In this document: piece by piece, positions 16,983 to 25,628 of the stretch | Layout of the letters: each line of letters begins with the position of its first letter | Numbering within the stretch: the stretch's first letter is position 1 | Origin: Oscillospiraceae bacterium | Lineage (GTDB): Bacteria; Bacillota; Clostridia; Oscillospirales; Acutalibacteraceae | Assembly: GCA_015065935.1 (NCBI GenBank) | Contig: SVPI01000002.1 | Location: forward strand, 1 to 64,000 | Reading direction: 5' to 3' | DNA length: 64,000 nucleotides | Made by a program: the position numbers and the translations under genes | Notes under the pieces: generated by a model | Told to the model about the DNA's origin: nothing | What the model saw: only the letters and a program-made list of their open reading frames with translations | Databases searched by the model: none

Positions 16983-18362
16983 TTAATTTGCTTTTTTATT
17001 CATCGGGTTCCAGCGCCCGCTTATAAAGCTTATAAGGAACAGTGCACAAAGTGTTAAATTGTGCGCCACCATACAGCCCCAGGCGCTTACAAGGCCAAGC
17101 CCCAAAAGCTGTGTGCAAATAAAGGTGCCCACAATTCTGATTCCCCACATGGTTAAAATGTTATAAACAAAGGGTGGCTTTGTGTTGCCAATTCCCTGCA
17201 TCATACCCTCCACCACAATGGTAAAGCCAAAAAACGGCTCTGAAAGAGCAACCATTTTTAACACCACGGCACCTAAGTTTATTACCTCTGTACTGCTTGA
17301 AAATAGTGACACAAGTGGTCTTGCCGTAAAGAAAAGTGCCGCACCGGAAATAATCATAAGACCAATTTCAATGGGAATAAGCATTTTGCAAAGGGATTTT
17401 AACCTTTTGTTATCCCCTGCACCGTAGGCATTGCCTGCAAGGGTTGCGGCGGCAGTTTGCATTCCGTAACCGGGAATATAGAAAAGGGATTCCACCGTGT
17501 TTGCCACCGTGTGTGCCGCCATTGCTGTGGGTCCTACCGAATTGACCATTGCGGCAAAAACAACATAGCCAAGAGATGTGCCAAACCTTTGAAAGAAATT
17601 GGGTACCGAAATTTTAAAGCAGGGCGCAAGCAGTTTTAAATCGGGCTTAAAACTGTTTTTAGCGGGAGAAATCTCCTTGTGTTTAAAAAGGGCAACCGTC
17701 AGCAAAATTCCGCCAAGGGCAAAAGCAATAGCCGAAGCCGCCGCGGCACCCAAAACGCCAAAGCCAAATCCAAAAACCTTAAAGGTAGCACCAAAAAGGC
17801 TTACCTGCCGCGTTTCATAAATAAAGAAAAAGTTCAGAACAATATTTGTAAGGTTAACCGCAATTCCCACCTTCATAGGCGTTTTTGTATCCCCCGCAGA
17901 GCGAAGAACCGTTGAAAAAACGGTTGTTGCGGTGCGGAAAAGCATAGGGGTATAAAGAATAAAGAAATATTGTCCCGATAGTACCCTTATACTTTCATCA
18001 ACCTGCATAAGAGCAGGAACAACACTGCTAAATCCCAAAGTTAAAGCCGTGAAAAACAGTCCTACAATAAAGGTTACCGTCACAGCCTGTGCTGAAAGCC
18101 TTTTGGCACGCCCATTATCCTCAGCGCCAAAAGCCTGGGCGATTTGGGAAAGGAAGCCTATAGAAATTGCCGATATGCTGCTGCCTATAAGCCAGTTAAC
18201 CGAGGTTGTAGAGCCTACCGCCGCCACAGCATCGGTGCCGAGAACGCCCACCATGGCAGTATCAATATACTGAACGGCAGTTTGCATAAGCTGTTCGAGC
18301 ATAGTAGGCCAGGCCAGTGCTAAAATAACACCTGCCATAGCAAATTTACCTGTTTTTTTCAA
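16983..18362 (-). CDS. MATE-family efflux transporter
   Basis: 459 residues from TTG 18362, chosen because GGAGG sits 7 nt upstream; the open frame to 18425 has no ribosome site. Twelve membrane helices in two six-helix halves are expected. The N-terminal LAWPTMLEQLMQTAVQYIDTAMVG and the GxxxA-rich helices are typical of the NorM/DinF group, which exports cationic compounds by Na+ or H+ exchange. No own promoter was seen, and rpsT lies 107 nt upstream without an obvious terminator, so read-through from rpsT is possible. Confidence 0.92.
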   Translation of the reverse strand: MKKTGKFAMAGVILALAWPTMLEQLMQTAVQYIDTAMVGVLGTDAVAAVGSTTSVNWLIGSSISAISIGFLSQIAQAFGAEDNGRAKRLSAQAVTVTFIVGLFFTALTLGFSSVVPALMQVDESIRVLSGQYFFILYTPMLFRTATTVFSTVLRSAGDTKTPMKVGIAVNLTNIVLNFFFIYETRQVSLFGATFKVFGFGFGVLGAAAASAIAFALGGILLTVALFKHKEISPAKNSFKPDLKLLAPCFKISVPNFFQRFGTSLGYVVFAAMVNSVGPTAMAAHTVANTVESLFYIPGYGMQTAAATLAGNAYGAGDNKRLKSLCKMLIPIEIGLMIISGAALFFTARPLVSLFSSSTEVINLGAVVLKMVALSEPFFGFTIVVEGMMQGIGNTKPPFVYNILTMWGIRIVGTFICTQLLGLGLVSAWGCMVAHNLTLCALFLISFISGRWNPMNKKAN

Positions 18363-18469
18363 AGGCAGCACCTCCAAAAAACATTTAAACAGCAAAAAAC
18401 AGACCGCATTTGTGTTTTCACGCAAATAACGAGCCTGTCCTAATGCTTACCGATATTTCTGTTTAAAAT

Positions 18470-18733
18470 TTAAGCGTCTTTCTTGTTAAGACGGCAAACC
18501 AAAGCAGATTTTTTTCTTGCAGCGGTATTCTTGTGAAGAATTCCTTTGGAAGCAGCCTGGTCGATTTTCTTAACAGCGGCTTTAACTACCTCACCTGCAT
18601 TTTCAGCATTGGCGCTAACTGCAGCATCGGCTTTTTTAAGTGCGGTATGCAATGCAGAACGGTATGCTCTGTTGCGAAGATTGTTAGCCTCACTTACAAG
18701 GACACGCTTCTTTGCGGATTTAATATTGGGCAT
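18470..18733 (-). CDS. rpsT: 30S ribosomal protein S20
   Basis: 87 residues, the normal length for S20. It is Ala/Lys-rich, with the PNIKSAKKRV start and the KGILHKNTAARKKS C-terminal motif of the family. AGGAGG lies upstream of the ATG and a good promoter lies at 18768-18796. In many Clostridia rpsT lies beside gpr, as here. It binds 16S rRNA at the foot of the small subunit. Confidence 0.97.
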   Translation of the reverse strand: MPNIKSAKKRVLVSEANNLRNRAYRSALHTALKKADAAVSANAENAGEVVKAAVKKIDQAASKGILHKNTAARKKSALVCRLNKKDA

Positions 18734-18767
18734 TCTTACACCTCCTGAAATTTACTCAAGTAATAGT

Positions 18768-18796
18768 ATAATACCACTAAATTAATTTTTTTGCAA
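18768..18796 (-). promoter_or_regulatory. promoter of rpsT
   Basis: Minus strand TTGCAA (18791-18796), 17-bp spacer, TATTAT (18768-18773). Confidence 0.7.
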
Positions 18797-18851
18797 CACT
18801 TTTTTTTATATTTTTTAAAGTTTATCAAATAATAACCCTTGGTGATAGTTT

Positions 18852-19709
18852 ATGAGCATAAGAACCGACCTTGCTCTGGAAGAAAAAGAGCTTACTTTTG
18901 GCAAGCTTTCGGGCGTTGATTTTGAAGAAAAAAATGTTGGCGAGATTAAAATTACACGAATAAGGGTTTTAAATAAGGCGGGTGAAAATTCCATTGGCAA
19001 GCCGCAAGGCGATTACATTACCGTGGAAATTCCCAACCTTGAAAGCCACGGTGGTCAGTTTGACCTTGCCGCCGAAATCATTGCAAAAGAACTTAAAGAC
19101 ATTGCAGGCGGTGCTAAGAACATTCTGGTTATTGGCATTGGAAACAGCCAAATAACGCCCGATGCCCTGGGTCCAAAGGTGGCAGAGGGCATTCTTGCAA
19201 CACGCCACATTGGCTTGGAACTTAAAAAACAACTGGGTCTTGAAGCCCTAAACAGCGTTTCGGTGCTCTCCCCCGGGGTTCTTGGTCAAACAGGAATTGA
19301 GCTTTACGAACTTATTGTGGGCGCCGTTAAAACCGTAAAACCCGATTTGGTTATTGCGGTTGATGCCCTTGCCGCAAGGCGACTTTCCCGCCTAGGGTGT
19401 ACTGTCCAAATTTCAAACACAGGTATAACACCGGGCTCGGGTGTTGATAACGCGCGCAAAGAAATAAGCCTTAAAACCCTTAATATACCGGTTGTTGCCG
19501 TGGGTATCCCCACCGTTGTTGATGCCCACACCCTAATAAGTGATTTAGGCGGCACTGTTAAGAAAAATTTTAAGGAAAGCGAAAATATGATTGTTACCCC
19601 AAAGGGCATTGATTTAATGATTGACCGCGCGGCTGAGCTGCTCTCCTTTAGCCTTAACACCTTTTTACAGCCTCAGCTTGATAAGGAAACCCTTAGAGCA
19701 TTGGTATAA
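18852..19709 (+). CDS. gpr: spore germination endopeptidase GPR
   Basis: 285 residues. GPR degrades small acid-soluble spore proteins at germination. The N-terminal RTDLALE resembles the SASP cleavage site and is where GPR zymogens cut themselves. The body shows the conserved NILVIGIGNSQITPDALGPK, TGIEL, VIAVDALAARRLSRLG and QISNTGITPGSG blocks of this M63/A25-type family. It is somewhat shorter than Bacillus GPR. spoIIP follows after about 40 nt, the same order as in Bacillus, and the upstream neighbour is divergent rpsT. Expression in the forespore is expected, but I did not find a clear sigma-G promoter. This gene is good evidence for endospore formation. Confidence 0.95.
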   Translation: MSIRTDLALEEKELTFGKLSGVDFEEKNVGEIKITRIRVLNKAGENSIGKPQGDYITVEIPNLESHGGQFDLAAEIIAKELKDIAGGAKNILVIGIGNSQITPDALGPKVAEGILATRHIGLELKKQLGLEALNSVSVLSPGVLGQTGIELYELIVGAVKTVKPDLVIAVDALAARRLSRLGCTVQISNTGITPGSGVDNARKEISLKTLNIPVVAVGIPTVVDAHTLISDLGGTVKKNFKESENMIVTPKGIDLMIDRAAELLSFSLNTFLQPQLDKETLRALV

Positions 19710-19749
19710 GCACTACTTTGACCCCATATAATTTATGGGAGTGATTATT

Positions 19750-20766
19750 TTGAAGGAAAGAAGTGCCACGCTGTTTTTGTGCCTTGCAGGCATTTTTTGT
19801 TTTATAATATGTGTTTTAACAGGCTATTCCTCACTAAACGGTGGAATTTCTCAGCTTTTCTCACCCCCTGCTTTCCTTGAAAACAGCACCTCACTTAAAA
19901 ATGAAGGCTCTGAAAATGAAAAACCCGACCCTACCGGCAGTGAAAGCCAAAGTTCCTCTTTTTCTTCAGAAATTCCTGCCGCATCAAGCGGGCAGGCACT
20001 AGGTGCCATTAAAAAGACCTTCTTTTCCCCCACCGCCGCAGGGCTTAACCTAAATAATGTTCAAATTAATAATAAAACCGATACCTCCCTTAATATTTTA
20101 GAGTTTTTGAAAAACGAAATCCCCTTTAAAATTGAGGGTGATGCCCCGCAGGTACTAATTCTCCACACCCACACCACCGAAAGCTATATGCTTTATAACC
20201 GCGATTACTACACCGCCACCGATTCCTCCCACTCAAATGATGAAACCAAAAATATGGTAGCTATTGGCACAGTGTTTGAGCAAAAGCTAAACGCCGCAGG
20301 CATAAAGGTTATTCACTCAAAGGTTGTTCACGATTACCCCTCTTATTCAGGCAGCTATGATAAAAGCGCCGAAACCATAAACGCCGTTTTAAAGGAGCAT
20401 AAAAGCATTAAGGTAGTGCTTGACCTCCACCGTGACAGCATTGCCGATGGCTCGGGCGGCAAAATAAAGCCAGTCGCTTCCATCGGTGGCAAAAATGCGG
20501 CGCAGGTTATGCTTGTTATGGGCAATAATTATAGCACCTGGAAAAACAATTTTTCCCTTGCCGCCAGGTTTCACCAAACAATGCAGGTTATGTATCCCGG
20601 TTTAGCAAGACCCATCTCCCTTTACAACAAAAAATATAACCAAAATCTTTCAAACGGCGCAATGCTTATTGAAATAGGCACCGATGCAAACACCTTGGAT
20701 GAGGCTCTTTACGGCGCACAGCTTGCGGCAAATGCTCTGGTTTGCCTTCTTAATACACTAAAATAA
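19750..20766 (+). CDS. spoIIP: stage II sporulation protein P
   Basis: 338 residues from TTG 19750, which has GGGAGTG at the right distance; ATG 19735 has no ribosome site. An N-terminal membrane anchor (about 8-28) precedes a Ser/Glu-rich linker (about 45-85). The SpoIIP amidase/endopeptidase domain begins near 130, with metal ligands in LHTHTTESY and LDLHRDS and a final MLIEIGTDANT. SpoIIP cuts peptidoglycan with SpoIID and SpoIIM during engulfment. It is immediately downstream of gpr, the usual pairing. Confidence 0.93.
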   Translation: MKERSATLFLCLAGIFCFIICVLTGYSSLNGGISQLFSPPAFLENSTSLKNEGSENEKPDPTGSESQSSSFSSEIPAASSGQALGAIKKTFFSPTAAGLNLNNVQINNKTDTSLNILEFLKNEIPFKIEGDAPQVLILHTHTTESYMLYNRDYYTATDSSHSNDETKNMVAIGTVFEQKLNAAGIKVIHSKVVHDYPSYSGSYDKSAETINAVLKEHKSIKVVLDLHRDSIADGSGGKIKPVASIGGKNAAQVMLVMGNNYSTWKNNFSLAARFHQTMQVMYPGLARPISLYNKKYNQNLSNGAMLIEIGTDANTLDEALYGAQLAANALVCLLNTLK

Positions 20767-20777
20767 AAGGAAAATGT

Positions 20778-20975
20778 ATGAAAAATAAAAAACAAAGAAC
20801 CCGCTTTTTCCGAAGCCTGAAAATCTCCTCAATACTGCTTTTTTGTCTTTGCATATTGGTGGCAGGTCTTATGATAACCTATGAGCAAATGCAAATTATA
20901 AGCTTTGGGGAATATAAAAAAGCGGTGGAATTCGGCCCTAATTACTTCAGATTTTTGGATTTGGTAATTTACTAA
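20778..20975 (+). CDS. small membrane protein downstream of spoIIP, unknown
   Basis: 65 residues with a good ribosome site (AAAGGAAA) 11 nt after spoIIP, so it is probably co-transcribed. A strongly basic N terminus (about 1-15) leads into one membrane helix (about 17-37), and a short C-terminal part contains Tyr/Phe and a few acidic residues. I do not recognise a family. Position suggests a sporulation link, which is inference only. Confidence 0.6.
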   Translation: MKNKKQRTRFFRSLKISSILLFCLCILVAGLMITYEQMQIISFGEYKKAVEFGPNYFRFLDLVIY

Positions 20976-20977
20976 AG

Positions 20978-21006
20978 TTGATTTTTAGAGTGTTTTGCGG
21001 TATTAT
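20978..21006 (+). promoter_or_regulatory. promoter of the LtaS-like gene
   Basis: TTGATT (20978-20983), 17-bp spacer, TATTAT (21001-21006), 39 nt before ATG 21045. Confidence 0.65.
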
Positions 21007-21044
21007 AAAATAAATATTCTCTAAGCGATAGGGTTGTTTATTTT

Positions 21045-23024
21045 ATGGAGCTTAAAAAACTAAAATCTCACCTTGACTTGTTTTTGTTTTTCTTTGTAAG
21101 CGTTTTATATATGGAGCTTATTTTAAGGGGTGCTACCTGTGATGCCTTTTTCACCACAGGGCTTATTTTCCTGCCCCTTTTTTCGGCCTGTGCCGCCCTT
21201 ATATTTAAGGTTATCTGCTCACTTTTTGGCGAAAAGGTAAACCGCATTCTAACAGGTACTATAATAACCGTTCTATTTGTTCTCTTTGCCTCCCAGGCGG
21301 TTTATCACGACTTTTTTGGGAAATATTTAATAGTTTTTTCCCTTACCGCAGGCGGTGCCGACCAAATTATTGCCGACGGTCTTCTCTCCTCCACTATTTC
21401 GGCCATTGTCAAGGGGCTTCCCACAATTTTAATTTTGTCATTTCCCCTTGTTTTATTTTTTACCGTTGGCAAAAAGCGATTAAGCACCCAAAAAATAGGG
21501 CTTAAATTTTCGGCACTTGGTGCCGCTTTGGTCGCTGTACTGCACCTTCTAACCGTTGGATTCATCTACATAAGCCCCTCAGATAAACCCCTATATTTCG
21601 GCGCCTTTGACCCCAATTTAACCGTTTCCTCCTTTGGCCTTATGCGCACCGAGGCAATGGATTTAAAATTCAACCTTTTAGGCATTCCTCAAAAGGTTTA
21701 TTTAAACGTAGAGACCGATGTTCTAAATGGCAACGAGCAAGGCGAAGCCAATGTTCAGAACATTGATTTTTTAGCCTTAATAAATACAGAAACCGATAAA
21801 AAGGCCAATTACCTTCATCAGTATTTCAGCACCCAGTCCCCCTCTTATAAAAACGATTACACAGGCTATTTTGAGGGATATAATCTTATTTTTATGGTGG
21901 CAGAGGGCTTTTCACCCTACGCTGTAGATAAGGATTTAACCCCCAACCTTTATAAAATGAGCACCGAGGGCTTTAATTTCACCAACTTTTACACACCCCT
22001 TTGGGGCGTTTCTACCTCCGATGGTGAGTACACCGCCTGCACAGGGCTTATTCCGAAATCGGGCGTTTGGAGCTTTTATAAATCCAGTGAAAACCTTATG
22101 CCCTACTGCCTCGGTAATAAGTTTAAGGAAAGTGGCGTAGAAAACCTTTTTGCCTACCACAACAACACCCATTCCTTTTATCACCGCGATTTATCCCACC
22201 CAAATATGGGCTATACATATAAGGGTGTAGGTAACGGTCTTGAAGCCTTTATAACCGATTGCTGGCCCCAAAGCGATTTGGAAATGATAAACGGCACCGC
22301 CGATGATTTTATTGTTTCAGACAAGCCCTTCCACGCCTATTATATGACCGTTAGCGGACACCTTGAATATGATAAAACCAATGCAATGGTTAGAAAAAAC
22401 TGGGACCTTGTTAAGGATTTAGATGCCCCCGACAAGGTAAAGGCTTACTATGCGGCTAACATTGAGCTTGATAAAGCCGTTGGCGCTTTAATGGAAAAAT
22501 TAGAGGCGGCAGGCGTTGCCGATAAAACCGTTATCGCCATAACCCCCGACCACTATCCTTACGGATTAGAGGATGGCGAGGATGAAAAAACCAAGTATAA
22601 ATACTTCGATTTCCTCGCAGGACATAAAATCGACACCGATTTTGAACTTTATAAAAGCAATTTCCTACTTTACTGCCCATCTATGGCACAGCCTGTTACC
22701 GTTTCAAAATATTGCTCCTCTCTTGATGTTCTGCCAACCCTTTTAAACCTGTTTGGCTTTAACTATGACTCCCGCCTTTTAATGGGAAATGATATTTTAT
22801 CAACTGCTGAAGACCTTGTTATTTTTGCCGACCGCTCCTTTATAACCTCAAAGGGGAAATATAACGCCTCGAAAAATAAATTCACACCTAATAGCGGCAT
22901 CACCTTTAAAAATGAACATGAAAAAGAACAATATATAAAGGAAATCAGCGATATTGTTAATAACAAATTCCAAATTTCGGCGCTGATTCTTGATACCGAT
23001 TATTACAGCAAGGTTTTAAAATAA
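21045..23024 (+). CDS. LtaS-like phosphoglycerol transferase / sulfatase-fold membrane protein
   Basis: 659 residues: about five membrane helices in residues 10-180, then a sulfatase-fold catalytic domain facing outside. Residues matching the LtaS Mn2+ site are visible: E287 in FMVAEGFS, catalytic T324 in GVSTSDGEY, H439 in TVSGHLEY, and D502/H503 in ITPDHYPYG. LtaS enzymes polymerise glycerol phosphate into lipoteichoic acid; paralogues act as primases or modify other envelope glycans. The ribosome site is weak (GATAGGG). It is monocistronic with its own promoter and a hairpin after the stop. Confidence 0.88.
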   Translation: MELKKLKSHLDLFLFFFVSVLYMELILRGATCDAFFTTGLIFLPLFSACAALIFKVICSLFGEKVNRILTGTIITVLFVLFASQAVYHDFFGKYLIVFSLTAGGADQIIADGLLSSTISAIVKGLPTILILSFPLVLFFTVGKKRLSTQKIGLKFSALGAALVAVLHLLTVGFIYISPSDKPLYFGAFDPNLTVSSFGLMRTEAMDLKFNLLGIPQKVYLNVETDVLNGNEQGEANVQNIDFLALINTETDKKANYLHQYFSTQSPSYKNDYTGYFEGYNLIFMVAEGFSPYAVDKDLTPNLYKMSTEGFNFTNFYTPLWGVSTSDGEYTACTGLIPKSGVWSFYKSSENLMPYCLGNKFKESGVENLFAYHNNTHSFYHRDLSHPNMGYTYKGVGNGLEAFITDCWPQSDLEMINGTADDFIVSDKPFHAYYMTVSGHLEYDKTNAMVRKNWDLVKDLDAPDKVKAYYAANIELDKAVGALMEKLEAAGVADKTVIAITPDHYPYGLEDGEDEKTKYKYFDFLAGHKIDTDFELYKSNFLLYCPSMAQPVTVSKYCSSLDVLPTLLNLFGFNYDSRLLMGNDILSTAEDLVIFADRSFITSKGKYNASKNKFTPNSGITFKNEHEKEQYIKEISDIVNNKFQISALILDTDYYSKVLK

Positions 23025-23033
23025 ATAATTTTT

Positions 23034-23063
23034 GAGGGCAGATGATTTTTTTCCTCTGCCCTC
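23034..23063 (+). terminator. probable intrinsic terminator
   Basis: GAGGGCAGA (23034-23042) pairs with TCTGCCCTC (23055-23063), 12-nt T-rich loop. The trailing T tract is short, so efficiency is uncertain. The -35 box of the cad operon begins at the next base. Confidence 0.6.
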
Positions 23064-23091
23064 TTGACTTTAAAATTTTTCGGGGTATAAT
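23064..23091 (+). promoter_or_regulatory. promoter of the metal-efflux operon
   Basis: TTGACT (23064-23069), 16-bp spacer, TATAAT (23086-23091). The ArsR-type operator lies 9 bp downstream, over the likely start of transcription. Confidence 0.8.
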
Positions 23092-23100
23092 ATAATAAAC

Positions 23101-23120
23101 GATTGAATAATTGTTCAATC
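23101..23120. promoter_or_regulatory. SmtB/ArsR/CadC-type operator
   Basis: A 20-bp palindrome with one mismatched pair. Its core TGAATAATTGTTCA (23104-23117) is, on the other strand, TGAACAATTATTCA, the consensus 12-2-12 operator of SmtB/ArsR-family metal sensors. It lies between the -10 box and the first gene, so binding should block transcription until metal releases the repressor encoded at 25239-25592. Confidence 0.8.
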
Positions 23121-23147
23121 TTTAGAATTAAACGGAGGTGTTTTTAA

Positions 23148-23366
23148 ATGATAAAAACATATAATATTGAGGTAGATTGCCCTAATTGTGCCAACAAAAT
23201 GGAGGCCGCCGCCGCAAAGGTTTCGGGGGTTAAATCGGTTTCCATTGCCTTTATGACCCTTAAAATAACGGTTGAATTTTGCGATGGCGCAGATGAAAAG
23301 GCCGTTATGAAGGATGTTTTAAAGGCCTGCCGTAGAATTGACAGCGATTGTGAGATTCAGTTATGA
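23148..23366 (+). CDS. stand-alone heavy-metal-associated (HMA) domain protein
   Basis: 72 residues forming one HMA ferredoxin-like domain with the metal-binding pair C11/C14 in VDCPNCANKM. AGGAGG-like GGAGGTG lies upstream. Its stop overlaps the ATPase start by 4 nt. The following ATPase has no N-terminal HMA domain, so this looks like that domain carried as a separate protein that hands metal to the pump. It could also act as a small metallochaperone. Confidence 0.88.
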   Translation: MIKTYNIEVDCPNCANKMEAAAAKVSGVKSVSIAFMTLKITVEFCDGADEKAVMKDVLKACRRIDSDCEIQL

Positions 23367-25237
23367 CAAAAAAGCAAAAGAAAACCCTTTTTAGAATTAT
23401 AATTTCAGCCGCCCTGTTTTTCGGCGGCCTTTTGCTGCCGCTAAAGGAAATTTTCAGCCTTTGCCTTTTTATTGCGGCTTACCTTATTATCGGCTATGAT
23501 ATTTTAATTAAATCGGTAAAAGGCATTATAAGCCTTCAGCCCTTTGATGAAAATTTTCTTATGGCAGTGGCAACCCTTGGCGCCTTTGCACTCGGCGAAT
23601 ACCACGAGGGCGTTGCCGTTATGCTTCTATACCAAATTGGCGAGCTGTTCCAAAGCTATGCCATTGGCAAAAGCCGCAAAAGCATTTCCTCCCTTATGGA
23701 TATCCGCACCGATTTTGCGAGGATAGAGCAAGAGGGAGATTATAAGCTTGTTTCCCCCGAGGAGGTAGCCGTAGGACAAATAATAACCGTTTTTGCGGGA
23801 GAAAAAATCCCTCTTGATGGCGTTATTATTTCGGGCAGTGCCGATATTGACAGCAGTGCCTTAACAGGAGAAAGCGCGCCTCAGCCCATGAGTGAAAACG
23901 ATAATGTTTTTGGCGGCAGCGTTAATTTAAACGGTGTTATTAAAATTAAAACCACCGCCGCTTTTGGGGATTCTGCCGTTTCAAAAATTCTATCTCTGGT
24001 GGAAAGCGCCGCATCAAAAAAATCCAAATCGGAAAACTTTATTTCTCGCTTTTCCAGAATTTACACCCCTGTTGTTTGCTTTTGCGCACTTTTTATCGGC
24101 GGTGTCCTTCCCCTGCTTTTTGCCCTTTTCACAAAGTCAGCGCCAAATTTTGCCCCCTTCGTTTACAGAGCCCTTACCTTCCTTGTTATAAGCTGTCCCT
24201 GCGCCTTTGTTATCAGCATTCCGTTAAGCTTTTTTGCAGGTATCGGCGGCGCAGGCAAAGCCGGTATCCTTATTAAAGGCGCTAATCATCTTGAAGCCCT
24301 TTCAAAGGTTAAACACATTGTTTTTGATAAAACAGGCACCGTTACAAAGGGTGTTTTTAAGGTTGTTGGTGTCCACCACTCACCACTTGATGAGGCCGAG
24401 CTTTTAAACCTTGCGGCACTTGCCGAAAGCGGCTCAAATCATCCTATTGCCACCTGTATTAAGGAGGCGGCAGAAGCGCACCTTGATACCTCTAGGGTCA
24501 GCGAAATTAAGGAACTTGGCGGCCTTGGAATTTCCTGCATTATTGATGGAGAAAACGTGCTTGTGGGCAACACAAAGCTTATGAACGAAAAAGGCATCTC
24601 CTTTTGTGAATGCCGCCATTTTGGCACAACGGTTCACGTTGCTAAAAGCGGAGAGTATCTCGGCCATATTTTAATCAGAGATACGGTTAAAAAAGAGGCC
24701 CAAAAGGCTGTTTTGTCCCTTAAAAAGCTGGGGGTTAAAACCACCGCAATGCTAACGGGAGATAGCGAAACCGCCGCAAAGGATATAGCCGATGCACTGG
24801 GCTTTGATAAGGCCTGCTACAGCCTTCTCCCCCATAACAAGGTAGCCGCAGTTGAGGAAATGCTAACAGAAATTCCCAAAAACGAAAAGCTGGCCTTTGT
24901 GGGCGACGGAATTAACGATGCCCCTGTTTTAACGCGAGCCGATGTGGGCATTGCAATGGGTGCCCTGGGCTCCGATGCCGCCATTGAGGCCGCCGACATC
25001 GTTTTAATGGATGACAACCTTTTAAAGCTTTCAAAGGCTATTAGAATTTCGAAAAAATGTATGGGTATAGTAATGCAAAATACCTGGTTTGCAATCATAA
25101 TAAAATTCCTGTTTCTTATTTTAAGCGCCCTCGGCTATTCCAATATGTGGTTTGCGGTTTTTGCCGACGTAGGCGTAATGATTTTAGCGGTGCTCAATGC
25201 CATAAGAGCGCTGCGCGTGAGTTCGAGGGAAAACTAA
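23363..25237 (+). CDS. cadA: heavy-metal-exporting P1B-type ATPase (Cd2+/Zn2+/Pb2+ type)
   Basis: 624 residues. Membrane helices flank the actuator motif LTGESAP, the ion-site motif SCPCAF, the phosphorylation motif DKTGTVTKG, the nucleotide-domain ESGSNHPIA, the TGDS loop and the hinge GDGINDAPVL. A final GIAMGALGSDAAIEAADIVLM is typical of CadA/ZntA. It pumps divalent soft metals out of the cytoplasm. It has no fused HMA domain; that domain is the separate gene just upstream. The 4-nt overlap implies coupled translation. The regulator gene follows after 1 nt. Confidence 0.93.
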   Translation: MTKKQKKTLFRIIISAALFFGGLLLPLKEIFSLCLFIAAYLIIGYDILIKSVKGIISLQPFDENFLMAVATLGAFALGEYHEGVAVMLLYQIGELFQSYAIGKSRKSISSLMDIRTDFARIEQEGDYKLVSPEEVAVGQIITVFAGEKIPLDGVIISGSADIDSSALTGESAPQPMSENDNVFGGSVNLNGVIKIKTTAAFGDSAVSKILSLVESAASKKSKSENFISRFSRIYTPVVCFCALFIGGVLPLLFALFTKSAPNFAPFVYRALTFLVISCPCAFVISIPLSFFAGIGGAGKAGILIKGANHLEALSKVKHIVFDKTGTVTKGVFKVVGVHHSPLDEAELLNLAALAESGSNHPIATCIKEAAEAHLDTSRVSEIKELGGLGISCIIDGENVLVGNTKLMNEKGISFCECRHFGTTVHVAKSGEYLGHILIRDTVKKEAQKAVLSLKKLGVKTTAMLTGDSETAAKDIADALGFDKACYSLLPHNKVAAVEEMLTEIPKNEKLAFVGDGINDAPVLTRADVGIAMGALGSDAAIEAADIVLMDDNLLKLSKAIRISKKCMGIVMQNTWFAIIIKFLFLILSALGYSNMWFAVFADVGVMILAVLNAIRALRVSSREN

Positions 25238-25238
25238 A

Positions 25239-25592
25239 ATGAAAAATTCTGCAATTTGTGAAGAAAGAGTGCTCCACACCGAGGTTTTAAAGGCCGTAAG
25301 GTCCAAAATGCCCAAGGATGAAAGGTTGTTTGATTTAGCAGAGCTTTTCAAGATTTTCGGCGATTCAACCAGAATGAAAATCCTTTTCGTGCTTTTCGAG
25401 GCAGAGGTTTGCACCTGCGATTTAGCCGCCACACTTAATATGACAGCCTCCGCCGTTTCTCATCAGCTAAACTCCCTAAAAAGAGCAAAGCTGATTAAAA
25501 GTCGGCGTGACGGTAAATCAGTTTTCTACTCCCTTGCCGATGACCACGTTAAAACAATAATCGAAATGGCAACCGAACATTTGGATGAATAA
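25239..25592 (+). CDS. cadC: ArsR/SmtB-family metal-responsive repressor (CadC type)
   Basis: 117 residues with a winged-helix domain (ELFKIFGDSTRMKIL, then SAVSHQLNSLKRAKLI). Both known metal sites are visible. The alpha3N site has C58 and C60 in EVCTCDL plus C7 near the N terminus, the same residue numbers as in Staphylococcus CadC. The alpha5 zinc site has D101-x-H103-x10-H114-x2-E117, matching SmtB. It is the last gene of the operon it should repress and presumably binds the operator at 23101-23120. Likely inducers are Cd, Pb or Zn. Confidence 0.93.
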   Translation: MKNSAICEERVLHTEVLKAVRSKMPKDERLFDLAELFKIFGDSTRMKILFVLFEAEVCTCDLAATLNMTASAVSHQLNSLKRAKLIKSRRDGKSVFYSLADDHVKTIIEMATEHLDE

Positions 25593-25600
25593 CAACAAAG

Positions 25601-25628
25601 CCCTGAAAGAATTTAATTTCTTTCAGGG
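25601..25628. terminator. intrinsic terminator shared by cadC and the ClC gene
   Basis: CCCTGAAAGAA (25601-25611) pairs with TTCTTTCAGGG (25618-25628), then a T-rich tract. The stop codon of the convergent ClC gene lies in the loop and 3' arm. Confidence 0.85.

Noticed and set aside
19701-19732. A sigma-E-like promoter (GGTATAA ... CATATAAT) just before spoIIP
   Set aside because: Transcription would begin at about 19739, inside the ribosome site of TTG 19750, leaving almost no leader; too uncertain to call.
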